Source of the DNA: Lepas anatifera
Taxonomy: Eukaryota > Arthropoda > Thecostraca > Lepadidae
Reading direction: 5' to 3'
Assembly (NCBI GenBank): GCA_034440635.1
Contig: JAOTON010000776.1
Coordinates: forward strand, 108,760-172,759
Length of the DNA stretch: 64,000 nt
The stretch's first letter is position 1. Every line of letters starts with the position of its first letter. Shown one piece after another: positions 1 to 10,953 of the stretch. The position numbers were made by a program, and so were the translations under genes. The notes under the pieces are model-generated. The model searched no databases. It saw nothing but the letters and a program-made list of their open reading frames with translations, and was not told where the DNA came from.

Positions 1-447
1 CCACATTCAATTCTTCATAAAGTCTGGCCGGTTTCAGTGTCTACCACCCGGGTCAAGTTTCCCTGAGCACCAACCCCGTCTGGTGCAGATGACAGCAGTG
101 TGGCAACGGAGCTAACGCCAGGCAACCAGTGATCCAGCTGTTAGTTTTTACCTCCTCGTGAGCCATGACATATAAGATATAGTTGGCCCTCAGAGGGCGT
201 GGCAAAGTACACTCTTCGGTGCTTGCCCAGTGTTCCCCCTCACTTTCGCTCGACCACTTCTTATGCTGATCGCGGATGTCACGTGCTCCACTCACGACAT
301 CCAATCCGCGCTGAGCACGCTACAGCAGCTGTAGGTATCTATCTAATAGCCCGCTCTCCCGGCGCCGGGGAGCTTATTACAGCGACACTCAATAAGGTCA
401 CCGTGTCCGACAGACGGCCGAAAAGTGACGTCCTTAAGAACGCACTC

Positions 448-606
448 GATGGTGGTGGTAATGATGATGATGAGGATTACTTTTATTGTTAAAATTCTCA
501 TCATAATCATTATCATTACTATAATCATTACAATTACTATCGTTATCATTGTTATTATCATTATCATTATTACTAACGCTATTGTAAGTATTACTACTAG
601 AAGTAT
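448..606. repeat. ATC/ATT trinucleotide low-complexity tract
   Basis: Imperfect runs of GATGAT then ATCATTATCATT-type triplets. They create spurious isoleucine/methionine-rich open frames on both strands. The rest of 1-1356 shows nothing that I recognise as a gene. Confidence 0.8.
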
Positions 607-1364
607 TGAACAATCCGATGACTCAAGGAATCGATTATAACTATTTTCTATCATTATCAAAATAATTGTTGCTTTACGACGATCGTTCAACGACAAAAAC
701 GGTGATGGGTTTTCCTTTTCTCCCTGATGATGATTCTCCCTTCTCCAAATCTCGTCACTAGCCCTCCACATCTCGGGAGAGCCCCGCCCCGCCTGTCCCA
801 TCTGTTGTGCCGGACAGGCTGATCACTCATCAGCTCATGTTGTGCAGCGTAATTTACAGAGAATAAGTCACAGAATTTTCAACAAGATGTAATACACTGT
901 TAAAGTTCGACCCTCCCGTGCCATGTATGTATATTATAATGTCGATGCCAGATACATATTCGATTTTATTATACATTTTGTATCAAATGTGCTTTTGGGA
1001 TCGGCGTCTTTAGGTCTTACAAGGATTTAGGTCGGAGACCACGATCCCACCACACAAATGAGCAATTCCCGCAATAACGGATTAATCTAAAGGCACGGTC
1101 CCACAAAGCACAGGGACGGCCGTCCCGCTCAGGTCACCCTCTCGCCAGTCAGTTGCCAGTCGACAAAACATTGAGCGCCGGAGCGTCTCAGGGGAGTCAA
1201 TTCCAAGCTTTCACTCATGCATCGGCACGGAACGGTTTTCTGAGCAGCGGGCCAGAGCCCAATATTCCACCAACTGAGCTATCAGGGTGGAATATATGGA
1301 TATACATCAATACCTTATATACAACTCCCCACTCGTCAGAAGTCAGTGACAGAGCAGATTGAGT

Positions 1365-2168
1365 CAGGGCTGCCAAGTTGGCCATTTTTGGCCAAATATC
1401 TCTAACTTGGCCTTTTTGTCGTGTTTAGCCCCGCGATTTTTTCGGTTGGCCTTTTCTTGGGATTCGCATTTTGCCTTTTTCCCACCGCTGGCACCTAAGC
1501 TATTTTTGGTTTGTCCTTTGTATAAATATGGCTTCTTTTGGCCTTTTCCGCTCTTGAAAAATGTTCTAACACCAAAAAAGTAACAGAGCAGCAGAAAACT
1601 GTCATGGTGGTGGGGGGATGGACAGAACTTTGTTAAAAACACTATCCACAAAAATGACGGTCACCAAAAACCGGACGCGAAGGATGCGATACTATAGACG
1701 CCTTTTGGGTAAAAAGTTGATAGCAAAGTACGCCATCTGAGGTTCCGCCCTCCACCCACTTACCAAAATCCTAGATTCGCCACTGTTAAAGTGCAACAAA
1801 TTCACAGTTGGAAAAACATGAAAAACGTTAAATGTTAGCAGGGAGTGGTGCGGCCAAGATAATTGATGATGCTAACAGGTGTTATGGTTATGTGGATAAA
1901 ATATTTTTATGGTCACGCGAGATTGGCAGGGCACTCCTAGCTTCCTATTAAATGGGCAGTGTGCCAAAAAAATTGCGTCAAGTCAATTTCAAACTGTCAA
2001 CAATTGGTTTTAAACAGTGATACAAGTCGTTTTTCTGTCCATTAGGGGTAGTTTTAGGCTCAAATCTGGCTTTTGTGGTATTTATTTAGCCATTTTAAGA
2101 AAAATAAAATTTGTCCCCTTTTTCGAACTCCGTTTAGCTTTTTCCGCCGAAAAAACCTAGAAACCCTG
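1365..2168. mobile_element. hAT-like non-autonomous element, copy 1
   Basis: The 804-bp element begins CAGGGCTGCC and ends AACCCTG. It is flanked on both sides by the identical 8-bp sequence GATTGAGT (1357-1364 and 2169-2176). CAGGG termini with 8-bp target-site duplications are the signature of hAT elements. No transposase frame survives inside; the interior is rich in repeated TTTGGCC/GGCCAAA runs. A related copy lies in opposite orientation at 28098-28796. The target duplication is perfect, so this insertion is fairly well preserved. Confidence 0.85.
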
Positions 2169-2268
2169 GATTGAGTCATTTCCACAGGTAGTACACCCCA
2201 AATTGGGTGTCAGTGCATTACGACACGTGCTTGCTTCTCATAAAAATAACTCTCTAGTAACCATGCTG

Positions 2269-2470
2269 CCATGCGTCCAGCGACACTCGACCATATTACT
2301 ATCACGTGTTTAACGATATTCGGCCATACTGCCACGCGTACAACGGCACTCGACCACAGCGTCACGTGTTCAGCGACACTCGCCACCACGGCGTCACGCG
2401 TTCAGCGACACTCGCCACCACAGCGTCACGTGTTCAGCGACACGGGACCATACTGCCACGTGTCCAGAGG
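2269..2470. repeat. ~32-bp minisatellite with E-box cores
   Basis: About six imperfect tandem units of roughly 32 bp. Each carries a CGACACTCG core followed by CACGTG or CACGCG. The open frames across it are repeat artefacts. From 2471 to about 3240 I see no gene or clear element. Confidence 0.75.
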
Positions 2471-3240
2471 TTGGGGATCCCATCACATATATTATCTTAT
2501 TTTCCAATAGGTTGGATGTCCATTTCACTCTAATTTCGTTTCCCAAAATAGCCCAGACCTGGGTCTAGACAGAATTCAATTGTTTATTTATTTTAAAACG
2601 CCGAGCTATCTGAGACACACGGCGTATCGATTTCAAGTTCGTTCACATTCCGCTCACCATACCCACTGACGTGGTTAATCTTTGTTACCATTGCGGGATG
2701 ATTGTACGGCTCCATAAAATCAGGAAATCGTTCTTCTGAGGTGTTCCTGGACGCGTCAATATCAATAAATCAGACCGAGTATATGACGTCAGTCGAAAGC
2801 GGATGACGTAAGCCCTAGTGAGGTACTCGGAGCAAGAGCCTCGACACAACGAGAACGGCGCTTTTTAGAGTTTTATGTGTGATATTCATTTTGACGAAGG
2901 ACATGGATGCATTGGGCTCATTGTTTGGATATGTGTAGATCCTTCGCCGATCTTTACGTTTTAGAAATCGCACTTGGGAACAATTCGTTTCTGGAATTTA
3001 GGGTGTTCACAAGCTCCTGAATTCCATGTGTATCATGGGAAGTCCACGAATACCAATGGTGCACATAAACAAAAAAATGGCTACGGTAATTCCACGGAAT
3101 CTTGGCTGTAAATCTGCGGATACACAACATTTTCAGTTTCAGCATAGCTTATTTGAAATGGCCAGGTATATAGGCGAACGCAGGAACTCCAATTAGAAGG
3201 GGAGGTGGGGGCTAACTCGACAGGGGACGCTATTCGGATA

Positions 3241-3920
3241 GACCACAGGTTTATTTGTACATGATCCTCATAAGAATGAGGCTTTTCACATATTCACGAA
3301 ATATGTTAATATTGGTTCAACGTAGGCTGAGACAGAAGAGCTGGATTCATACCGACATGCTCTCCTCCAGAAACATACACAAAAACAGACGTGAGCGACA
3401 AAAAATCAAAAACCCAATCCTGTAAAAGGTCAGGTAAGGCCAGTTTAAGTTAGGGTCTTAGAATTCAATGAGCCAGGTATAAGTCCAGTCCGGTTCAGCA
3501 AGGACACGCCTCGGTAACACAGCCGCCGTCGACCCGCCTCTGTACGTATTGCCGGCAAGATCCACTGGCAAAAGCAACGGGTATTGTGACCATGCACTTG
3601 GTTGGCTTGCTGGCCCATGGTTTCACATAACAGTCGGGGCTGTCCCGTAACCAACACCCGCTCCACCGCGCTCACGGTGTGGTAACGAATGATCCGCTGG
3701 GCACTGTGCCAGCCAAAGCTGCTCAACAGCGTCTGTGATGTGGTCAAATCTCCTCCTCCCAGTCACAACACGAGCACAAATATTTGCAATATTCTGCAAT
3801 CGGCTCACCAGAGTCACAGCGCACAAGTCATACACAGAGAGACAATAGCACAGTATTGAAACGAGTGCTTGTACAATTGATGCTAGAGCGTTCTTTGGTA
3901 AAACATGAAGAGCGTGACTC
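3241..3920 (-). mobile_element. Non-LTR retrotransposon (LINE) 3' fragment, copy A
   Basis: The minus strand reads the C-terminal part of a LINE ORF2 and its 3' tail. It matches, almost residue for residue, the 3' end of the LINE at 29452-31312 (shared phrases: GRRRFDHITD, QPRLLCETMG, LPAIRTEAGRRRLCYRG). Only the 3' end is here and the frames are broken, so it is a dead 5'-truncated copy. Its continuation resumes at 4835-4927, after two inserted TTAA elements. Confidence 0.75.
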
Positions 3921-4376
3921 AAAGGGAAGGTAGCACCTTCATAACGTGATTTTAACTGAGATAGCCAAGTTGTAAAGCAAGTCGGAAAACCCGGTACTCA
4001 ATATATCATATCATTTGTCTTGGAACTCGAGATTTCCGTAGAAAAAAGCTAAAACCTACCGGACACCTACCCCTCATCTACCCCTCGCCGGGTGGCCATT
4101 GTTGTGAGCTGCTGGTGTGACGACATATGCTGACGTCACGATGAGCATCAGCCAATTGAAGCCCTTGAAGCGTTACAAGTATGGTAGTGGTTGCCAGATC
4201 ATAACATCATCCACAGTCAGATATTTATTTCTTTTCCTACAGGAGTATTTTAAAAATCAAAATATTGCGCTTATTGTACATTTTTCAGAGAAATCATGAG
4301 TGGCTTCATTATTTTCGGCTAAAAGTACGTCTAATTACACTAAATTCCAGGATTCGACCAAAGTGCCACATTCCCT
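3921..4376 (-). mobile_element. TTAA-target MITE family A, copy 1 (reverse)
   Basis: About 456 bp. The outer end reads AAGGGAAGGTAGCACCTT and the inner end GTGCCACATTCCCTTT. This is the terminal inverted repeat seen in all family-A copies (AGGGAATGTGGCAC). It sits in a LINE where the uninterrupted copy has a TTAA site, so piggyBac- or Kolobok-type mobilisation is inferred. It contains no coding capacity. Confidence 0.8.
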
Positions 4377-4380
4377 TTAA

Positions 4381-4834
4381 AGGGAATGTAGCACTTTGGT
4401 CGAATACCGAAATGTAGTGTAATTAGGGGTATTTTTAGCCGAAAATCATGGAAATGTTCATGATTTTTTTCTGAAAAATTTACAAAAATAATCGTAAGCT
4501 TAATATTTTCATATCTAAAATGTTCCTGTATGGTAAGAAATAAACCTCTGCCCATGGATGACGTCATGATCTGGCAACTACTATCATATGCAATAGGCTT
4601 CAATAGATTGACTGCTCACCGTGACGTCAGCATGATGTCACGCCAACATCTGACAACTGTGGCCGGCTCCTTGGGTACATTTTTGGTACATTTCAGGTAG
4701 GTTTTTAGCTTTTCTCTAACGAAATTTCGAGTTCCAAGACAAATGATATGTTGAGTACCGGGTTTTCCGGTGTGCTTTACAACTTGGCTATCTCAGTTAA
4801 AATCGTGTTATAAAGGTGCCACATTCACTTTTAG
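4381..4834 (+). mobile_element. TTAA-target MITE family A, copy 2 (forward)
   Basis: Second family-A copy, about 450 bp, fused head-to-head to copy 1 through a shared TTAA (4377-4380). The pair forms a palindromic block of about 900 bp. The right end has decayed (CACATTCACTTTTAG instead of CACATTCCCTTTAA). LINE sequence resumes immediately after it. Confidence 0.8.
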
Positions 4835-4927
4835 GGCAATGAGAATGCCAGTGTATTTTGTAGTTACCGTCTCGAGGTGGTTTTCGTAACTGAAGTGACG
4901 GTCCATTGTTAAACCCAAATTTTTAAC
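4835..4927 (-). mobile_element. LINE copy A, continuation after MITE insertion
   Basis: Matches 30154-30245 of the longer LINE (shared TGGTTTTCGTAACTGA and TTAAACCCAAATTTTT). This shows that the ~900-bp MITE pair interrupted an existing LINE. From 4928 to 5359 there is a short AAAGAGGCG direct repeat and nothing gene-like. Confidence 0.7.
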
Positions 4928-5367
4928 CAAAGAGGCGACACTTTTAGGGACCAAAGAGGCGCCACTTTTGGGTGGTACAACCTATAAGGAGGCGCCATGT
5001 TTTATCACGGGAGCGCCGATGCTTCCATAATGGAGATGATGGGGAGGGGATTGAAAGCGACGCTTCAGGGGCCATTGAAGACGTTTCCAGGGGTCACTGA
5101 GGGCATTTCCGCGGGGGCGGGGGTCAGAGGGGGTGCCAAGGCTAGATCCGGGGGGACACGTACACCCTGTTTCCTCTGGATCCGCATATGGCTGGGTTAC
5201 CGTAGATAACATTGGAAATTTGTTTGGTGCCGTTCCATGTGAAATATTTATTCTAAAGGCACGGCTGTTCCTCGAATGGATACAAGTGGAAATTACATCA
5301 AGTTAACGAAGACAATTAAGTTTCCCTGCAAAAATCAAGAGGACCAAGATTCTCATAGAAGATCAGT

Positions 5368-5700
5368 CAGTGTCCCAAATCCCAGGGTGCTGGGTGGAAA
5401 GCGACACCCAGGCAAGCTGAATTTTCCACTCACTTCTGTCTTATTTTCTCTGAATTTTCCACTGCATCTTAAGTGGAGCCTTTTAGGACATTTACAAAAT
5501 CCTGGTGTATATGAACTCTTTAAAATATAGTAACAAGGAAATTCTGATGAAAGAGGTATTTCTAATAATTCTTCGGTGTAAATAAGGGTTTCAATCCACT
5601 CTTAAGTATGTCATACTGTGGATTTTCCACTCATTGACAGTATTTTCTAACATAAATTTTACACTCGGCACCCTAGCGCAAAACCAGTTTTGGGACACTG
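5368..5700. mobile_element. hAT-like MITE, 333 bp
   Basis: Terminal inverted repeats CAGTGTCCCAAA and TTTGGGACACTG. They are flanked by a perfect 8-bp duplication AGATCAGT (5360-5367 and 5701-5708). The interior has no coding capacity and contains repeated TTTTCCACTC phrases. 5709-6362 holds nothing that I recognise. Confidence 0.88.
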
Positions 5701-6362
5701 AGATCAGTCTGGTCAAACCTCTTTATTTATTCTTTCATGCTGAATTGTTCACTTATTCACATATACTTATCACAGATAAACAAATCTAGTTCATCTGCGA
5801 AGATAAATTTATTGCAAAATTTCCAAATTGGATATTTGTCGATAAAAATATTCAAGAAAAGAAATGTACTAAAGATATTTGACAAAATGGTCCACATGCT
5901 AACATTCTCAGTCCCAAAATAACTGCAATGACTACCCAATTTAGGCCGAGGCCGGGCCGCTGAACGACAGATCTCTCGGTTTATGATCTCGATTTATGGC
6001 TATTGCTTGGCGCTGATTAAAAGTCACGTGCAAGTGCGTGGGCCGATTTAATTAAACTGCACGACATTGCTCACGTTCCACTGCCCGGGGCCCAGGCTCC
6101 GGGCATCCCCGGAGGGACAGTACCACGGAGTTCGGCGGTCACGAAGCTAACAGTCACGCAATACCCGACACTGCAGGGGAAACGCAGGCAAACAATCTAA
6201 ATATAACGGTCGATCACGTTCGATGTGCACAATGGAAGATTATGAATCCGACCCGCTTCTGACGCATATTAGACCTACGGGACGTATTTTGAAATTACGA
6301 GATGATGGACAATGGAACCAATAAAGTTTTTTGTTCAGGCTTTGCCAAACTTTATCTTCAGG

Positions 6363-6614
6363 TTAAACACACAGCCTTGGAAAGCCATTCCAACAGATCA
6401 TCTCCCATCTACTCGAGTTAACCTGGCAGTGTGGAGAGCACACAGTTCTGGCCTCTGTACCGGCGCCGTTCAGCGGCACTGTGAACACGCTGACCTGAGC
6501 GGGTGGCGTCTGCTGCGACTGCTGCTGCGGCAGCGGCGGTGACGCCCTGGTGGGCTGGATTGGCTCCGTGTCCAGGCCCGGCCCCAGCCGACCACCGCCC
6601 CAGCCGCCGAAGCT
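6363..6614 (-). CDS. Candidate 3' exon, possibly aftiphilin C-terminal part
   Basis: On the minus strand a pyrimidine-containing stretch ends GAGCGCAG at 6615, followed by an open frame of 83 codons to a TAA. It starts Ser-Phe-Gly-Gly-Trp and contains GLDTEPIQPT and a Gln/Pro-rich segment. The acceptor is phase 0, matching the phase-0 donor of the clathrin-binding exon at 10750. Vertebrate aftiphilin has, after its clathrin box, a conserved F-W/GL..PLD stretch, and the F..W....L.PGLD here is only loosely similar. The ~4.1-kb intron this implies is plausible. The frame may instead end earlier at an internal GT. This is a tentative exon call. Confidence 0.3.
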   Translation of the reverse strand, partial: SFGGWGGGRLGPGLDTEPIQPTRASPPLPQQQSQQTPPAQVSVFTVPLNGAGTEARTVCSPHCQVNSSRWEMICWNGFPRLCV

Positions 6615-9390
6615 CTGCGCTCAGAACAAATGTCACGGTCAAACACTGGCAGTTCCACGGAGGGGACGGGTCTTGGCTCCAGAGCTGCCAGACTTCCGTC
6701 ACATCTTCTTAATAACACAGTTTTTAGGAGTTTATCTGCCCACCCCCCCCCAAACGGGAGCGTCTGAGACCGTGAATAAAGTCACATAGGCAGCCGCCCT
6801 TTCTGTCGAAACTTTGTACGCTCAGCACATGTAGACATCTACCGAAGCCGCCTCACAATGTCTGCGACAGTGATTCAGACTACAAACACAGCCGCCCCCG
6901 GGGATCGGGGTCTGTCCGCACAGCTATTGTCCTGCAGACAGGCGTAGGTGCGGACGCTGCGGCGCCCACTGAGGCGCAGCACTGGTGGGAGGATGCAATT
7001 CTAGTACACAAGACAGATGCACTGGCACTGGTGCAGTGGTGATATGAGACATTCTTTAACATAGCTGCCCCTGACGCCTGAAGAACAGCAGAGTGACATA
7101 GGCATGTGATGATGACTAATAATGCCTCCTGACGCAGGCGCTTATAAGGATACGGGGTGCCTAGAGAAGTCACAATGACAAAAATATGTTTGGGGTAAGG
7201 AGACACTTGCTCTCCCCCGCCCCATCGATCATAGGCACTCCCCCCTGAAGTCGATGATAACCTCCTGAAATTGCACTTCCCATACAACCCCCTCCTTAAC
7301 CCACAATGCGGGTATCGGCGCCCTCGCGACAGGATCTGGCGCCCACCTGGTGGGTTTTGCCGCCCAAAACAGGCGCCCCCTGGTCTGGATGGCGCCCGCC
7401 CTCCCGCCCACCGGAAATCCTGGATCGACCAGTGACCAACTGTGAGCACTTTTTTACTAACTATAGTAGCTTTTTCTCCCATGATCCGAGTCCAAAACAG
7501 GGCTTCAAAGTAAAGAGTAGGATCTGTTCTCATCTCACAAGCGACGTGATCCATCAGTTTCGGTTCGTCTTGGAACGACTGAACCGCCGCCGATCGACCG
7601 CATTAAGACGTCTTGTTTCAGCGCGGCTGCGTTTCACAAGAATATCCCAGGTAAAGAGTCGTTCCACGAAACCCGGAAACAAGATCATCGCTCACTCATC
7701 TGGCTCACTCATCTTTCCCCAAACTAGACTGGACTCCCTATTCCTAGGATATGTCCAAAAACTGTCACATACAAGTTATAATTATAGAGAACTTTGCTAC
7801 GTCCTTAAGGAGTTATTTACAACATTACGCTACACCTATATAAATAACTAATTCGCACCCTTTTCGGATAGCAAACAGTGTAAAACCTGGACTCTGCTAC
7901 AACGTATTTATATCCAAGGTACCACTATTATTATTTACCTATTTCTCACTCAAGCTAGATTCCTCCTGTACGAGTCACTGCTAACAAACACCATCTCAAA
8001 TGGATATCAAATGTAAAAATGTAATCGGATGAAGGCGAAATCATTTCATTTTCAGAGCTCCCGTTTCTGAGGTCTTCATCATAGATATTGTATTCATGCA
8101 TCTTCTATATTTACTTCCATTTCCAGTTCTTCGTGCTGGTTTCCTTAGTTTCAGCAAATATATTTCGCCATGACACTCATAATTTAGCACCAAATCCACA
8201 AATGTGGCCCAAAAGCACATGTTATACTCTTAGAAGCACAAAAGCAATTCAAAACTTCAGGAAAGGTCTGCAACTTGAAAAGATTAATCTCAATAAAGCA
8301 GCCATTCCCATTTGCAAAAGGAGACTATTTTCTCCCACTACCCATTTACTAGGCAGGCAAGAGTGCCCGTTCTTACCCATGAGGCCTAACTATCATAAAC
8401 TGTCACTAACTAGCTCATGGGTTGCACTGCTCTTCGCTCCAAAATACTTGATGTTCCCTCTCTACCTTCTACTTGAAGTTAGTTAATTTTACACTTGTTT
8501 CTTTACTTTCTTTGGTAGAATCTCCAGCTACCGCATTCCCATCAACAACAGTGTCCCCCGTTGGGCTCCTGGCAACACGTTCACTGCCAGACCAGCTTGT
8601 GTTGCATGAATAATGCAACATTACAAATGTCGGCGGGCAGGGGCGAGCATCGGTGATCACTGATCAATCGGCGGCCTGTCCAGAGGCCTCGCGCTCTAAT
8701 GAACGGCCACGGGTCAGCTAAAGGTCAGTCCGATGGCTGGCAGCCCGGTTAGCTAGCACCACACCGTGGGGTCAGTTTTATCCGAGCCAACTTCCCAACT
8801 CGGCCCGGACCCCAGCTGGGCTGGAAATCCGATATGCCGCGAAATCCGATATGCCGCTAATCGAGTTCGGTAAGCTGTTCACAGCGCGTCTCTTTGAGAA
8901 GACAGTAACCACGACTTGGTTATTTTACATTTTGAAAGAGAGCACATATATGACTGCAGATGAAATAGCACTAGCCCGCACCATTCCCGGTTATGGATTC
9001 TAACCTCTATAGTTTCCTCCCTAGTAGTATTGTACCCCGCCAGACCGGGCAGGCTTTAGCCGGTTAGACAGCTGATTCCCACCGTGGTGCCTCGAAGCAC
9101 TCCTCTGCGCAAACAGCCGTCGGCTCGGCAGCGTGTCCCGTCACTGCACTCTAAACAAGCGGGCCTGACTGGGTCCCACCGCTGAGCTGTCCCCAGCCAC
9201 TCCCCGTGTAAAGTTCCCCACCCGTCCGGAGAATCACAAGTCTTCTCTCTGAGTACCAATGTTGCTGCTACCAATGCAGACGGAGCGGGATGCAAAAAAC
9301 AAAATCAGCTGGAGGGGGGGGCTTGGGAGCTCCCTCTTACAGCCTGCCCTACATAGCGCAAAAACAGTGATGTACAAAACATCTATAAAA
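6615..9390. other. Intergenic or intronic DNA without recognised gene
   Basis: A GC-rich stretch at about 7300-7430 reads like a decayed repeat (GGCGCCC runs), and open frames of up to 224 codons (minus strand, 6880-7554) cross it. These have no recognisable domains and no codon-like pattern. If the 6363-6614 exon is real, this whole stretch is an aftiphilin intron. Confidence 0.5.
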
Positions 9391-9564
<174 letters not shown>

Positions 9565-10221
9565 CCCAGCGGCGACACAGGCAAGCGGTTCTTCATGCAT
9601 CGTTTTTCGTTAATTTTACACAGACCAGCGATTTCCAGTCAGTGTTTTACGCACTGATGACAGGGTCTAAGCAGGGCCGCCCACATCCGTAGCCCGACTG
9701 GTGAGAGTGAAACCACCTCTTCATGCACCCACTGGTGTTTACTCTCTTGACCCGCAACGGGTCCAGTGGCCTCAGCCCGTCATTGATATACGCAACAATT
9801 TTCAGTTTTTGAATGTAGTCTTTAGCAAATTTAGCTTGATAAAAGGTCAACCGGATTCAACCGGAACTATTCCGGAAGCCTGATTCATCATGAATTTTAG
9901 AAACCCTCAGCTAATGATACAAATCGGGAGGTACTAAGGTACTCAGAGTGTCAAACATCCTAATCTTACTGGTTGTTTACAGACATGTGTAGGTAAATTC
10001 TTTCCCAGATTCGCCACTCCACGGATCCCAAGATCAGACCAGACACACTGCCATCGTCAGACTGAAACATTTGTTAGCTGTTCAAGACTCGTCCAAGGAC
10101 AGAAAGCAGTTTCAAGGGATTAGGAAGCAAAAGGTGCACAAACAAGCAAAGGCTCACGAGCAATACAAAGGTTCAAACAAAAGCGTGAAATGTTGATCAC
10201 ACCGTGACAAAATCTCCTTAA

Positions 10222-10669
10222 AGGGAATGTGGAGCCTTGGTCGAATCCTGGAATTTAGTGAAATTAGGCGTACTTTTAGCCAAAAATAATGAAACCACTC
10301 ATGATTTCTCTGAAAATGTACAATAAGCTCAATATTCTGTTTTTTAAAATACTCCTCTAGAAAAAGAAATAAATATCAGCCTGTGGATGATGTCACGATT
10401 TGGCAACCACTACCATACTTGAAACGCTTCAAGGGCTTCGATTAGCTGATGCTCATCGTGACGTCAGCATATGTCGTCACACCAGCAGCTCACAACAATG
10501 GCCGCCCAGCGACGGGCTGATGGGGGGCTAGTGTCAGGCAGGTCTTAGCTTTTTTCTACGGAAATATCGAGTTCCAAGACAAATGAAATACGGAGTACCG
10601 GGTTTTCCGACTTGCTTTACAACTTGGCTATCTCAGTTAAAATCACGCTGTGAAGGTGCCACATTCCCT
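10222..10669 (+). mobile_element. TTAA-target MITE family A, copy 3
   Basis: 448 bp. Starts AGGGAATGTGGAGCCTTGG, ends GGTGCCACATTCCCT, and is flanked by TTAA on both sides (10218-10221, 10670-10673). Same family as the copies at 3.9-4.8, 31.4 and 54.7 kb. If the gene model is right it lies in the aftiphilin intron just downstream of the clathrin-binding exon, about 80 bp from its splice donor. Confidence 0.9.
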
Positions 10670-10749
10670 TTAAAGAAAACTGATGTACTTCAAAGGTTAC
10701 GCCGACAAGTCTGTAAGAGCGCAGACCGTTGGCAGCGGCAGTAACTGAC

Positions 10750-10953
10750 TATGACGTTGTTGGCGTCGACCCGGAGGGCGTGCAGGAGGTGGGAGTTGGC
10801 GCGGGAACCGGGCCAGCGGTGGCTGAGCGCCGCCGTGTTCTCCGGCTCCCGCAGCTGGTACCAGACACCGCCCGAGTCCAGCGCCACCGCCGCCGGCTCC
10901 CGCTCCTCGGCGCTGGCCGGGAACAGGGCGCACAGCACCGCCGCCACCGCCTC
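10750..10953 (-). CDS. AFTPH: Aftiphilin clathrin-binding-domain exon
   Basis: 68 codons, phase 0 at both ends. The acceptor is CCCTCAG before GAGGCGGTG, and the donor is GTCAGT, which is non-consensus but GT. The frame contains CALFPAS, then VWYQLREPENTAALSHRW and SHLLHALRVDANNVI. This spacing and these residues match the Clathrin_bdg domain of aftiphilin, where human has NT-AL, QW and LG-D-RNI-like positions. The region is far more GC-rich than its flanks, as are the CHMP2B exons. The exon start has been duplicated into the adjoining minisatellite. Confidence 0.85.

Noticed and set aside
343..801. 152-codon minus frame with a long Ile/Met run resembling a membrane segment
   Set aside because: It comes from an ATC/ATT trinucleotide tract.
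6..1356. Possible gene near the left edge
   Set aside because: Only short frames on both strands; no splice-linked or domain-bearing segment could be built.
6880..7554. 224-codon minus-strand open frame
   Set aside because: It crosses a GC-rich decayed repeat and has no recognisable domain or conserved-looking segment.
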